Assembly (NCBI RefSeq): GCF_003985145.1
Contig: NZ_ML133540.1
Span: 1 to 64,000, forward strand
Direction: 5' to 3'
DNA: 64,000 nucleotides
Source: Rhizobium anhuiense
GTDB lineage: Bacteria; Pseudomonadota; Alphaproteobacteria; Rhizobiales; Rhizobiaceae
The translations under genes were made by a program, and so were the position numbers. The notes beneath the pieces were generated by a model. It did not search any database. It saw only the letters and a list, made by a program, of their open reading frames with translations, and was not told where the DNA came from. The number at the start of each line of letters is the position of its first letter. Positions within the stretch are counted from its first letter, which is position 1. Below, piece by piece: positions 51,556 through 61,163 of this stretch.

Positions 51556-53837
51556 GCGGCTTCGACCTCCGCACTCCTGCCGATCCGCCCTCGAATTTGC
51601 ATATCCCGACGCTTGCCGAAGGCGTTCAGGCGCAGGGCGTTCGTCACGACGATGATCGAAGAAGTCGACATTGCCACCGCCGCTATCAGCGGCGTCGCCA
51701 ATCCGGCAATGGCGATCGGCACCGCCAGAACGTTGTAACCGATGGCGAGAGCGAAGTTCTGCCGGATGAGGCTGGCGGATCGTCGCGCAACGGCGATCGC
51801 TTCCGGAACAGCGTCAAGGCGATCATTGAAGAAAACCAGATCAGCCGCCTGTCTGCCGATATCGGAGGCCGTGGCCGGCGCCATCGAGACATGCGCGGCA
51901 GCAAGTGCCGGGGCGTCGTTGATCCCGTCGCCAACCATGAGCACGCGACGACCTTCGCCATTCAGCCTCTGGCATTCCTCGACCTTCTGTTTAGGCGTCA
52001 GAGAGCCCAAAGCCCTGTCGATACCCAGGACATGCGCCGTATTGTCGACGACGGTCTGCCTGTCTCCGGACACGATCAGCGTTTCAAGGCCGGCTGCATC
52101 GAGCCGGTCGATGGCCTCGCAGGCACCTGGACGAAGCGTGTCATCGAAGAAGAAGCGGGCAAGATCGACGCCATTCTTCGACAGGACCACTTCCGAGAAC
52201 GGACTGTCGGCGGTGCGGGGCACGACGCTGGTTCCGCAGGCAAACACCGCGTTGCCCAATCGATAGACATCTGCTCCATTCCTGGCTTCCAGTCCCCCGC
52301 CTCGGATTTCCGTGACGAGGTCGAAGACCATGAGGTCGGTTTCGGTATCCCGTACCAGGGCCCGAGAAAGAGGATGCCGTGAATGCGCTGCCAATCCACG
52401 AGCGATCACGGTGGCGCTCTCGTCCATGGCGTCCACTCTGACAAGGCGCGAACTGCCGATCGTCAAGGTGCCTGTCTTGTCAAAGGCCACGGTGTCGGTC
52501 TCGGCCAGTCTTTCGAGTGCTGAGCCGTCCTTCACCATGATGCCCTTCCGGAAAAGTTCGCCCGCGGCGACGATCTGGACCACGGGTACGGCAAGACCCA
52601 ATGCGCATGGGCAGGTAATGATCAGCACCGCAACGGCGACCAGCATGGCCTGTTTCCAGTCTCCGCCCTGGAGGCCCCAGGCAAGGAAGGAGACCAGCGC
52701 CAGCAGATGCACGACCGGAGAATAGAGCGTCGCAGCGCGATCGGCGATCCTGCGATAGCGAGCTCTTCCGCCCTCGGCGGCTTCCATGAGGCCGATGATC
52801 TCCGAGAGAAGCGAATCCTTGGCAATTCTTGTCGCCCGCAGCACGAGGGAGCCGGTCAGATTCATCGCCCCGGAACTCACTTCGCTGTTGCTGGCGACGG
52901 CGACCGGGCTGCTCTCGCCGGTGACGATGGAGAGGTCCACGTCGCTCTCTCCGCTGACGACGATGCCATCGACGGGAACCCGTTCGCCTGCGGCTATCGA
53001 GATTTCATCCCCCGCCGCGATTTCTTCTACCGCAATGTAGCGTCGCGACCCGTCCGGATTGATCAGTAATGCTCCGCGCGGCGCCAGTCTTGCGAGTCCG
53101 TTGATCGCCGCCCGAGCCTTTTCCCGCATGACATGATCGAGGGTTCTGCCGATCAGCAGGAAGAAGAGCAGCGAGACCGAAGCGTCGAACCAGGCATGCT
53201 CGCCGTGATGGACGGTCTCCCACAATGAAACGCCATAGGAGAGCGTCACGGCGAGCGAAATCGGAACGTCAATGTTGGTGCGCCAGTGCCGCAGCGCATT
53301 CCAGGCCGATCTGAAGAAGAAGCGCCCCGCATAAACCAGCGCGGGCGCTGCTATCATCGCCGAGATCCAATGAAACATGTCGCGCGTCGCAGCATCTGCG
53401 CCCGACCAGACCGATACCGAGAGCAACATGATGTTGGCGGCCGCAAAACCGGACACGCCGATCGCGAGGAGAAGTTGATTTCTGGTCTTGTCGTTCTCGG
53501 GAGCTGAGGGCGTGAAGAGATGCGCGCGATATCCGGCCGAGTTGATCGCTGCCAGGATCTTGGACGGATCGGTTGCGCCCGTCTCGATCTCCTCCTGGTA
53601 GACGCAGCTCACCCTTCGGGCCGTGAGATTGACTCGTGCTGTCTTGACGAAGGGAAGCGCCAACAACGCCCTTTCGATGGTCGAAATGCAGCCACCGCAG
53701 TGGGCGTCGGGAACGCTCAGGTCCAGCTGGCGCAATCCTTCGCCGAGCGGCTGGCTGGCAAGGCGGACCTCTTCGGCATTGAGTGATGTCGTGCTGAGGG
53801 CAAGCACGCTTTCCGCGTCCATGGTACAGCAGTTCAT
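51552..53837 (-). CDS. fixI: Copper-transporting P-type ATPase FixI
   Basis: A 761-residue P1B-type ATPase that supplies copper for the cbb3 oxidase. The N-terminal metal-binding motif is DAHCGGCISTIERAL; the membrane CPC motif is in TCPCALGLAVP, the phosphorylated Asp in VAFDKTGTLT and the hinge GDGINDAPALA. Eight membrane helices are consistent with the family. It overlaps fixH (upstream) and fixS (downstream) by four bases each. Confidence 0.95.
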   Translation of the reverse strand: MNCCTMDAESVLALSTTSLNAEEVRLASQPLGEGLRQLDLSVPDAHCGGCISTIERALLALPFVKTARVNLTARRVSCVYQEEIETGATDPSKILAAINSAGYRAHLFTPSAPENDKTRNQLLLAIGVSGFAAANIMLLSVSVWSGADAATRDMFHWISAMIAAPALVYAGRFFFRSAWNALRHWRTNIDVPISLAVTLSYGVSLWETVHHGEHAWFDASVSLLFFLLIGRTLDHVMREKARAAINGLARLAPRGALLINPDGSRRYIAVEEIAAGDEISIAAGERVPVDGIVVSGESDVDLSIVTGESSPVAVASNSEVSSGAMNLTGSLVLRATRIAKDSLLSEIIGLMEAAEGGRARYRRIADRAATLYSPVVHLLALVSFLAWGLQGGDWKQAMLVAVAVLIITCPCALGLAVPVVQIVAAGELFRKGIMVKDGSALERLAETDTVAFDKTGTLTIGSSRLVRVDAMDESATVIARGLAAHSRHPLSRALVRDTETDLMVFDLVTEIRGGGLEARNGADVYRLGNAVFACGTSVVPRTADSPFSEVVLSKNGVDLARFFFDDTLRPGACEAIDRLDAAGLETLIVSGDRQTVVDNTAHVLGIDRALGSLTPKQKVEECQRLNGEGRRVLMVGDGINDAPALAAAHVSMAPATASDIGRQAADLVFFNDRLDAVPEAIAVARRSASLIRQNFALAIGYNVLAVPIAIAGLATPLIAAVAMSTSSIIVVTNALRLNAFGKRRDMQIRGRIGRSAEVEAA

Positions 53838-54319
53838 TGGCCTGACTCCGCGGTATCGATGCGTTTTGCCTCATGCATGACGACAACGCCGCCGTTTCGC
53901 GAGGTGGCCTCGACGATCCAGTCACCGTCGGCGAGATCATGCTCCGCTTCGAACCGCCCCGCGGCTGTCTTCCTGAGCGTAAGGAGGAAGTCCTCGTGGT
54001 CTCCGACCGGACGTTTGAAATTCAGAATGACGTCGTCGACGATCGCAGGCGATCCGCTCTTGTCGTGAATATCGTAGCGGATCTCGTGCCCCGTTATGGA
54101 GAGGCTGCCCTCGATGCCGGAAGCGGCCATTGCCTTCATCGCCGCCGCTTTGCGGTTGAACTCCTGACTGGCGACATAGGTGTTTTCCACGACCAGACCG
54201 CTCCAGCTGGAAGAGGCATAGAAGGCCATGGTGACGTTTACCGCGATCACCACGCCAAAGAATGTCGAGGTCGAAAGCAGCATGTGCAGGCCTGTAAAAC
54301 CTTGAGCGGAGGTCTTCAT
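53834..54319 (-). CDS. fixH: Cytochrome oxidase maturation protein FixH
   Basis: A 161-residue protein with one N-terminal membrane segment (LLSTSTFFGVVIAVNVTMAF) and a periplasmic FixH domain containing NTYVASQEFNRKAAAMKAMA, the YxASQxFN mark of the family. It is needed for cbb3 oxidase assembly with FixG, FixI and FixS. It overlaps fixG and fixI by four bases each. Confidence 0.93.
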   Translation of the reverse strand: MKTSAQGFTGLHMLLSTSTFFGVVIAVNVTMAFYASSSWSGLVVENTYVASQEFNRKAAAMKAMAASGIEGSLSITGHEIRYDIHDKSGSPAIVDDVILNFKRPVGDHEDFLLTLRKTAAGRFEAEHDLADGDWIVEATSRNGGVVVMHEAKRIDTAESGQ

Positions 54320-55917
54320 TTGATGTCTCCCGGTGCATTGAACGCCGCGCGGTAGGTTGCCCGATCGGCATGTTCGGTATCTTCGATAACGAACAGAAAT
54401 TCATTGGTCGCGGCTCCGGTAGGCTTGCGCGTAACGAAGATCTTCAGCGTCGTGGCCGCGTCGGGCTCGGCATGTACTGTAAAGCTGCGGGCGTCTTCCT
54501 TGCCTACCTCGGGAATACGCATCGTCGCCCCCTCCAGCCCGACCAGGCTTATGTTCACATCCCTGGGCTTCGGCACCATGTTCAGGATACGAAGCGTGTA
54601 ACCATTCCGCAGCGAGCCGTCGCTTTCCAGAACATACTGGGGGTTTCGGTCGTGAACGACGTTGAGTTCAAGGCGCTCCCGAAAGGTGAGATGGACGAGC
54701 ATGGCCACGCCGACCGCCGCCCAGGCGATTGCGTAAAACACGGTTCTCGGACGAAAGATGATGCGCCAGTTGAAGTGCCGGATCGCCGGAACGAAAGTCC
54801 CATCATCGTTTCTAACCCTTGACGGCTGAACGGCTGTTCGCCCTACCCTGGTGGCAAGCGACATGTTGCTCGAGTATTCGCTCAGCGTGGCGTAGGCGAT
54901 CAGGCCGCGAGGCTTCCCGCGCTTCTCCATACGACCGTCGCAGGCGTCGATGCAAAGCGCGCATGTGATGCACTCCATCTGCTGCCCGTTGCGAATGTCA
55001 ATTCCCATCGGACACACGGCCACGCAGGCATTGCAATCGACGCAATCCCCGACCGGGATGCCCTTGGCTCGAGCGCTCTTGGGGTACCGCGACCGCTGCT
55101 CGCCCCTCCAGGCATTGTAGGTGACGACGAGAGAATTTTCGTCGAGCATCGCACCCTGGATGCGTGGCCAAGGGCACATATAGGTGCACACCTGCTCTCG
55201 CATGAGACCGCCGAGCACATAGGTGGTTGCAGCAAGGATGGCGACGGTCGTGTAGGCGGTTGCAGGAGCGTGGCCGGTGAACAGCGAAACAAGCAGGCAC
55301 GGCGCGTCGGCAAAATAAAAGATCCACGCTACCCCCGTGACTACGCTTATCAGCAGCCAGATCGAATGCTTGACGACACGCTTCCTCAGCTTGGCAAAGC
55401 TCATTGGCCTAGCGTCGAGCTTCATTCGCGCGTTTCGATCGCCTTCGAGTGCACGTTCGACGACGAGAAAAAGATCAACCCAGACCGTCTGCGGACAAGC
55501 GTAGCCGCACCATGCGCGGCCAACCGCGGAAGTGACGAGAAACAGGCCGAGGCCTGCCATGACGAGGAGACCCGCTACATAGTAAAATTCCTGAGGCCAG
55601 ATTTCGATGAAGAAAAAGAAGAAGCGCCGTGAGGAAAGGTCGATGAGGATTGCCTGGTCAGGCGCGTAAGGACCGCGATCCCAGCGAATCCATGGCGCGA
55701 GATAGTAGATGCCGAGCGTAACCAGCATGACGATCCACTTGAACCGACGGAATCGTCCCTCTGCACGCTTGGGAAAGACCTTCTTCCGAGGAGCGTAGAG
55801 AAGCTGCCGGTTGCGACGGGCGTTGACTGGCTCGCCACTGAGCCTTTTGATGTATCGGGATCTGGTGCGGTGCGGAGGTTCATGGGGCCTATCGGACTTC
55901 ATCTGCCGTTGTCCCAT
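54316..55917 (-). CDS. fixG: Polyferredoxin-like membrane protein FixG
   Basis: A 533-residue membrane protein (CcoG). Several membrane segments in the first 270 residues include CGYACPQTVWVDLF and YMCPWPRIQGAMLDE; two 4Fe-4S motifs follow (CVDCNACVAVCPMGIDIRNG and CITCALCIDACD), then a periplasmic Ig-like C-terminal domain. CcoG-type proteins reduce copper for oxidase assembly. The start at 55917 gives MGQRQMKSDR; the second ATG at 55902 is equally likely. A FixK/FNR box lies 18 bases upstream. Confidence 0.93.
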   Translation of the reverse strand: MGQRQMKSDRPHEPPHRTRSRYIKRLSGEPVNARRNRQLLYAPRKKVFPKRAEGRFRRFKWIVMLVTLGIYYLAPWIRWDRGPYAPDQAILIDLSSRRFFFFFIEIWPQEFYYVAGLLVMAGLGLFLVTSAVGRAWCGYACPQTVWVDLFLVVERALEGDRNARMKLDARPMSFAKLRKRVVKHSIWLLISVVTGVAWIFYFADAPCLLVSLFTGHAPATAYTTVAILAATTYVLGGLMREQVCTYMCPWPRIQGAMLDENSLVVTYNAWRGEQRSRYPKSARAKGIPVGDCVDCNACVAVCPMGIDIRNGQQMECITCALCIDACDGRMEKRGKPRGLIAYATLSEYSSNMSLATRVGRTAVQPSRVRNDDGTFVPAIRHFNWRIIFRPRTVFYAIAWAAVGVAMLVHLTFRERLELNVVHDRNPQYVLESDGSLRNGYTLRILNMVPKPRDVNISLVGLEGATMRIPEVGKEDARSFTVHAEPDAATTLKIFVTRKPTGAATNEFLFVIEDTEHADRATYRAAFNAPGDIK

Positions 55918-55934
55918 CTGCTGCGCATCTGCCC

Positions 55935-55948
55935 TTGATGCAGATCAA
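55935..55948. promoter_or_regulatory. FixK/FNR box upstream of fixG
   Basis: TTGAT-GCAG-ATCAA is a perfect anaerobox. It gives fixGHIS a promoter of its own under FixK or FnrN control. The box is unusually near to the fixG start (18-33 bases). The 270 bases between it and the fixP stop (55949-56221) show no gene. Confidence 0.85.
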
Positions 55949-56221
55949 GAGACAAGGCCTTCCCGCGAAAGGAAAACGCCATGGAGAGAGGGCGTGGCTT
56001 TGGGGGGCTACGGGGGAACAAGCAACCACGCTGGAACGTCCTCGACAAGGCTATTGCAACCGGCTTGTCTGCTCGTGGTCTTTGAGGCAGGTCCAACTGA
56101 TGATCGACCTGCCGCTCTTTGCTAGGTCGTCCTGATTGGAAGGTGGCGGCGTGGCCTTGCCGCGTCGTGCCATAGAGATCGAAGATTTGGTTGTCGCCGT
56201 GAGCTGTCATGGTTTTTTTCC

Positions 56222-57085
56222 TCACGTCCCGCCGCCAAGCGAATGCACGAAAATGGTAAGTTCCTTGACGGTCGTATCGCCGAGACGCCCTGCCCAGGCA
56301 GGCATGACGCCATGCTTGGGAGCGGCCACCTGACGGATGATCGCATCCTCGCCACGTGCCTTCAGCCAAATCGCATCGGCGAGATCTGGCGCGCCCATTT
56401 CGGCTTTTCCTTTGGCGTCGTCGCCGTGACATGCGGCACAGTTATCGACGAAGACCTGTTTTCCGGCCTCTGCGAGGCCGGGGTCCGACGGTGTATTGGT
56501 CAGTCCCCAGACGTAAGCCGCGACCTGCCTTGTCTGGAGGGGATCCAGAACATCGGCAAAGGGCGGCATCTCGGAAGCATGAGTGTCCGTATCCTCGTCG
56601 AAGCGAATTCCATGCGCGATCGTCGCCTGGATGGCATCCAGGTCTCCACCCCACAGCCAATCGTTGTCGTTGAGGTTCGGAAATCCCGGGCCGCCGCTTG
56701 CTCCCGAGCCATGGCACGGCGCGCAGTTCACCTTGAATGCAGATGCGCCGCCGGCGACCGCGAATTCGCGAAGGGCAGAATCGGAATCGATCTCGTGCAC
56801 CGTCTTGGCGGCGATCAGATCATGAAGCGTCGTCTGCGATGCCTTGGCCTGATCGAGGTTCTGCTGCAGCTCGGCGCGGCTGGAATAGCCCAGCATGCCC
56901 TTCGTAGCGTCGGTAATCATCGGGATCGCGGGATATGCGATCGTATAGCCCAAGGCCCAGACGATAGTGGCGTAGAAGGTCCACACCCACCAGCGCGGCA
57001 TCGGATTGTTGAGTTCGCGGATGCCGTCCCATTCATGTCCGGTCGTTTCGACGCCGCTAAATTCATCGATATGTTTTTCCGACAT
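56222..57085 (-). CDS. fixP: Cytochrome cbb3 oxidase diheme subunit FixP
   Basis: A 287-residue membrane-anchored cytochrome c. One N-terminal membrane helix (WWVWTFYATIVWALGYTIAY) precedes two heme c sites, CAPCHGSGASGG and CAACHGDDAKGK. HEWDGIRELNNPMPRWW is typical of the family. I place the start at 57085 (MSEKHIDEFSGVETTG); an ATG nine bases upstream would overlap fixQ. It passes electrons to FixO and FixN. Confidence 0.95.
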   Translation of the reverse strand: MSEKHIDEFSGVETTGHEWDGIRELNNPMPRWWVWTFYATIVWALGYTIAYPAIPMITDATKGMLGYSSRAELQQNLDQAKASQTTLHDLIAAKTVHEIDSDSALREFAVAGGASAFKVNCAPCHGSGASGGPGFPNLNDNDWLWGGDLDAIQATIAHGIRFDEDTDTHASEMPPFADVLDPLQTRQVAAYVWGLTNTPSDPGLAEAGKQVFVDNCAACHGDDAKGKAEMGAPDLADAIWLKARGEDAIIRQVAAPKHGVMPAWAGRLGDTTVKELTIFVHSLGGGT

Positions 57086-57086
57086 C

Positions 57087-57239
57087 TCAATCATCCTTCA
57101 AGGGAATATCGGCGGCCTCTTTCGCCGTTTGGTTGCTGCCTGGGCGAAGAGTGAACACAATCGCACCGATGAAGAATGCCGCCATTGCCAGGAGCCCCCA
57201 GCTGTCGGCAAATTGTCTCATTGCAGTGTAGGTTTCCAT
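57087..57239 (-). CDS. fixQ: Cytochrome cbb3 oxidase small subunit FixQ
   Basis: A 50-residue single-helix protein: METYTAMRQFADSWGLLAMA then AFFIGAIVFTLRPGSNQTAK. FADSWGLL and TLRPG match FixQ/CcoQ. It lies eight bases after fixO and one base before fixP. Confidence 0.93.
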   Translation of the reverse strand: METYTAMRQFADSWGLLAMAAFFIGAIVFTLRPGSNQTAKEAADIPLKDD

Positions 57240-57247
57240 GGATCACC

Positions 57248-57982
57248 TCATCGGTAACCGGTCGCGTCGTCGTAGGTCGAGAAATCGACCAACGTTCCGA
57301 GCATCTGCAGGTAGGACACCAGGGCATCCATTTCGGTCAGCGCGGCAGGATCGCCGTCGAAATCGCCGGTCTTCGCCTTCGGATAGCGGGCAAGCAGGGC
57401 CGTCGTATCTGCGTTCGGATCGGCTTGGGCCATCATGTCGGCCTCCGCGTTCGCCAGCATCTCGTCGTTATAAGGCACGCCCACGTCCTCGTTGGCCTTC
57501 AGGTCCATTCCGACGTCCTTGACCGTCACCCTCTGCTCTTTGAGGAAGGCGTAACTCGGCATGATCGACTCCGGCACCACTGCCCGAGGATAGGCGAGAT
57601 GCTGGACATGCCATTCGTTGGAGTAGCGCGCGCCGACACGGGCCAGATCCGGCCCGGTTCGTTTGGATCCCCACTGGAAAGGATGGTCGTACATCGACTC
57701 GGCCGCGAGCGAGTAATGGCCGTAGCGTTCGACCTCGTCGCGGAAGGGCCTGATCATCTGGCTGTGGCAGAGGTAGCAGCCTTCGCGGATGTAGATGTTT
57801 CGTCCGGCCAGCTCGAGCGGCGTATACGGCCGCATGCCTTCCACCTTTTCAATCGTGTTCTGCAGGTAGAACAGCGGTGCGATTTCGACGATGCCGCCGA
57901 TGCTCACGACGAGCAGCGAGCCGACGAGAAGAAGCGTCGCGTTCTTCTCGAGGATCTGATGTTTATCAAGTATCGATGCCAT
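57248..57982 (-). CDS. fixO: Cytochrome cbb3 oxidase monoheme subunit FixO
   Basis: A 244-residue membrane-anchored cytochrome c. The heme c site is EGCYLCHSQMIRPFRDE; the N-terminal helix (TLLLVGSLLVVSIGGIVEIA) anchors it. SKRTGPDLARVGARYSNEWH is a signature of FixO/CcoO. It lies eight bases after fixN. Confidence 0.96.
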   Translation of the reverse strand: MASILDKHQILEKNATLLLVGSLLVVSIGGIVEIAPLFYLQNTIEKVEGMRPYTPLELAGRNIYIREGCYLCHSQMIRPFRDEVERYGHYSLAAESMYDHPFQWGSKRTGPDLARVGARYSNEWHVQHLAYPRAVVPESIMPSYAFLKEQRVTVKDVGMDLKANEDVGVPYNDEMLANAEADMMAQADPNADTTALLARYPKAKTGDFDGDPAALTEMDALVSYLQMLGTLVDFSTYDDATGYR

Positions 57983-57990
57983 ATCTCACC

Positions 57991-59613
57991 TCATTCGGCA
58001 GGCTGTGCTTGGGGCACGAAAGTGGTTGGGATTGCAGCTTCGTCGCGCACGTGGCCGCGGATCGTCATGAACACGTTCCAGGCCATGACGAGACCGCCCG
58101 CCAGGTAAAGCGTTCCGCCCACGGCGCGCAGCACGTAGTAGGGGAACATCGCCGCGACTGTCTCCGCGAAGGAATAGACGAGGAAGCCCTGGGAATTGTA
58201 CTCGCGCCACATGAGCCCCTGCTGGATGCCGGCAACCCAAAGCACGGCGGCGTAGACAACGATCCCGAGGGTTGCGAGCCAGAAGTGCCAGTTGACCATC
58301 CGCAGGCTGTAGAGACGCTCGCGTCCCCATAGCTTCGGCGTCAGGTAGTAGATCGCCCCGAAGGTGATCATACCCACCCAGCCGAGAGCGCCGGAATGCA
58401 CGTGGCCGATCGTCCATTCGGTATAGTGGCTGAGCGAATTGACGGTTTTCACCGACATCATCGGGCCTTCGAAGGTCGACATGCCATAAAAGGCAATGGC
58501 GACGATCATCATCCGGATGATGGGATCGGTGCGGATCTTGTCCCAGGCGCCCGAAAGGGTCATGAGGCCGTTGATCATGCCGCCCCAGGAGGGCATCCAG
58601 AGCATGATCGAGAAGACCATGCCGAGCGTCTGGGCCCAGTCGGGCAGTGCCGTGTAATGCAGATGATGCGGGCCGGCCCAGATGTACATGAAGATCAGCG
58701 CCCAGAAGTGGATGATCGAAAGCCGGTATGAATAGACCGGTCGGTTGGCCTGCTTCGGCACGAAATAATACATCATTCCCAGGAAGCCGGCGGTGAGGAA
58801 GAAGCCGACGGCGTTATGGCCGTACCACCATTGGGTCAGCGCGTCCTGGACACCCGAGAAGACAGAATAGCTCTTGGAGCCAAGGAACGAGGCCGGAACC
58901 GCCAGGTTGTTGACCACGTGCAGCATGGCGATGGTGATGATGAAGGCAAGGTAGAACCAGTTTGCCACATAGATGTGTGGCTCTTTGCGCTTCAGGATCG
59001 TTCCAAGATACACGGCGAGATAGGCTACCCAAACGATGGTCAGCCAGAGGTCGACGTACCACTCAGGTTCGGCATATTCACGGCCTTGAGTGATTCCAAG
59101 AACGTATCCGGTCGCAGCCATCACGATAAAAAGCTGGTAGCCCCAGAATACGAACCAAGCCAGGTTGCCGCCGAAAAGACGCGCGCGACAGGTGCGTTGC
59201 ACGACGTAGAATGACGTCATGATGAGCGCATTGCCGCCAAAGGCGAAGATAACCGCCGACGTGTGCACGGGCCGCAGTCTTCCGAAATTGAGATAAGGGG
59301 CGATGTTGAGGTCAGGAAAGGCCAGTTGCAGCGCGATGATCACGCCAACCAGGAAGCCAACCACGCCCCAAAACACCGCGGCGATCAAGCCATACCGTAT
59401 CACCTCGTCGAAATAGCCGGACTTATCGACGTTACGCTGTCGGCCTGCCGGCGAAAATTCAACCTTGCTGACCATCAGCACAGCCCCCATAACGAGGCAG
59501 AGGCAAAGTATGCCCATATGAACCGCAAAGAGATGATCATGCGCGAATGCGGCTAGTAGCAGCGCTAGAAACGCCGCGACCGCGATCACCATCGTTTCCG
59601 TTGTGTAATTCAT
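57991..59613 (-). CDS. fixN: Cytochrome cbb3 oxidase catalytic subunit FixN
   Basis: A 540-residue, 12-helix heme-copper oxidase subunit. Metal-binding His residues lie in YGHNAVGFFLTAGF, AGPHHLHYTALPDW and EWTIGHVHSGALGWVG. The high O2 affinity of this oxidase allows respiration in nodules. It is the first gene of fixNOQP; a perfect FixK box lies 80 bases upstream. Confidence 0.97.
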   Translation of the reverse strand: MNYTTETMVIAVAAFLALLLAAFAHDHLFAVHMGILCLCLVMGAVLMVSKVEFSPAGRQRNVDKSGYFDEVIRYGLIAAVFWGVVGFLVGVIIALQLAFPDLNIAPYLNFGRLRPVHTSAVIFAFGGNALIMTSFYVVQRTCRARLFGGNLAWFVFWGYQLFIVMAATGYVLGITQGREYAEPEWYVDLWLTIVWVAYLAVYLGTILKRKEPHIYVANWFYLAFIITIAMLHVVNNLAVPASFLGSKSYSVFSGVQDALTQWWYGHNAVGFFLTAGFLGMMYYFVPKQANRPVYSYRLSIIHFWALIFMYIWAGPHHLHYTALPDWAQTLGMVFSIMLWMPSWGGMINGLMTLSGAWDKIRTDPIIRMMIVAIAFYGMSTFEGPMMSVKTVNSLSHYTEWTIGHVHSGALGWVGMITFGAIYYLTPKLWGRERLYSLRMVNWHFWLATLGIVVYAAVLWVAGIQQGLMWREYNSQGFLVYSFAETVAAMFPYYVLRAVGGTLYLAGGLVMAWNVFMTIRGHVRDEAAIPTTFVPQAQPAE

Positions 59614-59692
59614 GATGTCGTCCCCAGTACGCCGACGACCGCTTCGCGGCCGTCTTTCTCGCCAGGACTGTCATGAAGCCGCAAATTGCTCC

Positions 59693-59706
59693 TTGATCCA
59701 CATCAA
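59693..59706. promoter_or_regulatory. FixK/FNR box upstream of fixN
   Basis: TTGAT-CCAC-ATCAA is a perfect anaerobox centred at about 59699.5. A start site 41 bases further (about 59658) would give a 45-base leader before fixN, the classic geometry for an FNR-type activator. Confidence 0.9.
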
Positions 59707-59788
59707 CGAGAGGACAAAAAGACGGAACGACGCTGCGGTTATAAGTACAAAGGCTTTAATCCGCTGACACGCGCTGACTATTCCACCG

Positions 59789-60211
59789 TCAAGTCCACGT
59801 CCCGTCCATTGTTGCCCGTGGGCAAGCCCACTCGGAGAGCCGGCATACGGTTTCGACACGCTGAATGAAGGGTCGCTGGCCGTTGAAGGCCCAACAGGAG
59901 AGCCAAGAATTTTTTGCAAGCCTCGACCGGAATATGAGTGGTCGAATGCGACCCGAATTTTCGAATGCGGGAGCCATGTAGTTAGCCATGCGTCCACCTG
60001 AGCTCGAGCCTCGTCCTCCGATGACCTCAACTTTGATGTCGCTGTATTTCTTCTGCAGCGATCCCAGGCGAGCCAGCGCTCGCCCGCAGGGTCCGCAGGT
60101 AGTCGAAAAGAAGTCGAGGATGTATATCTTGCCGAACTGGAAGTTGGAAAGCGGTTCGCCGCGTAGCCAGTCCAGCGCTTCGATCGACGGAGCTGGAGAG
60201 CCAGCACCCAA
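59789..60211 (-). pseudogene. Thioredoxin-like redox protein, frameshifted
   Basis: The start at 60211 gives MGAGSPAPSIEALDWLRGEP and the redox motif FFSTTCGPCGRALARL of a TlpA/thioredoxin-like protein. Near 60020 the frame changes: SEDEARAQVDAWLTTWLPHS continues in the next frame, then a further change returns to the first frame for the ending DGTWT at 59789. The protein would have been about 150 residues. An anaerobox-like site lies 64 bases upstream, so it was once an oxygen-regulated member of the fix group. Confidence 0.7.
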
Positions 60212-60274
60212 AGTGTTTACCCCCGCTTCGTGCCAGAAATCATCGCGTTGTGACAGACATCAGGTCGAGCCGAT

Positions 60275-60288
60275 TTGATTTCCGTCAA
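60275..60288. promoter_or_regulatory. FixK/FNR-like box upstream of the thioredoxin-like gene
   Basis: TTGAT-TTCC-GTCAA differs from the anaerobox consensus at one position. It lies 64 bases upstream of the thioredoxin-like start. The flanks (60212-60482) hold no gene. Confidence 0.55.
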
Positions 60289-60482
60289 TCTTGGGCCCGA
60301 AACATCAATAGCGACAAAAAACTAGACCGCGCCTAGCACACTCCTGAACCCCGCATCACAAATGATTGTCGGGTGAGATCGATGCCAAATCAGGATGACA
60401 ACAAGGGCTTTATCCCCTCGTGATAGAGACCCTATCGGTAACAACCAACGTGCGGCAATGCGGGGTTGATTCTTCATTTCGA

Positions 60483-61034
60483 TTAATATTCGAACCGCTC
60501 CAGCATCCTCCTCAACAGTGCATTCTGCATTTGAAGCTTGCGCGCCAACTGGTCTCGGAGAAGGCTGATCTCTTCATCAAGATTGATTGCATCGTCAGAA
60601 GCGGTAGAAACATTTGAAGACGGTCGAAGAACGACTGCACTCATTTTCGCCTTCTTGCGGCGCTTTCGCGTCGGACCTTCGCCAACACGAAAGACCCTAG
60701 GTGCGGCATGCGCGGCTGTATTAGCCTCATCGGACAAAGCCGGATCAGGCGCTTCCACGGGCCTCGCGCCATCGATATTTACGCGACCATCAACAGCGCT
60801 TGCCGTTTCTTCCGAATAAACCGGAACCGCTAGAACCGCTGCGGAATGACCGTGAGGAACTGGCTTTTTGTCAGCCGGACCGTCTGTGGCGTCCAATTCG
60901 TTATTGGCTGCTCTTTCAGTCGGCTTGGCGATAGCCAATACGTCCGGCTTCACGCCATCTGCCGAGCCGTGTTCTTGTCTCTGCTGGCGTCGCGGGGACA
61001 CCAGCCGGGCAAGAAGTTTCCATGGAGACGCCAT
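60483..61034 (-). CDS. Small basic protein with C-terminal coiled coil, unknown function
   Basis: A 183-residue protein starting MASPWKLLARLVSPRRQQRQ. The middle is acidic-alanine rich and disordered; a basic patch (RKRRKKAKM) follows, then a C-terminal coiled coil (DEEISLLRDQLARKLQMQNA, LLRRMLERFEY). The arrangement (basic patch, then leucine-repeat end) is that of the SyrB-like protein at 61164-61565, so they may be partners or paralogs. The frame is open upstream to 61124, but that part does not resemble a start region. I do not recognise a function. Confidence 0.6.
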   Translation of the reverse strand: MASPWKLLARLVSPRRQQRQEHGSADGVKPDVLAIAKPTERAANNELDATDGPADKKPVPHGHSAAVLAVPVYSEETASAVDGRVNIDGARPVEAPDPALSDEANTAAHAAPRVFRVGEGPTRKRRKKAKMSAVVLRPSSNVSTASDDAINLDEEISLLRDQLARKLQMQNALLRRMLERFEY

Positions 61035-61163
61035 TTGTTTAACCTCGAATTCTACCCCGTGTGCAACTGCGAGAAAAAGCGTTGGCGGCAGAACGAACTG
61101 CCGCCATGATCTTGACTTCAACAAGCATGAGAATGCGGCCAGCGCTTGGCCGTCTGCTGCCGA

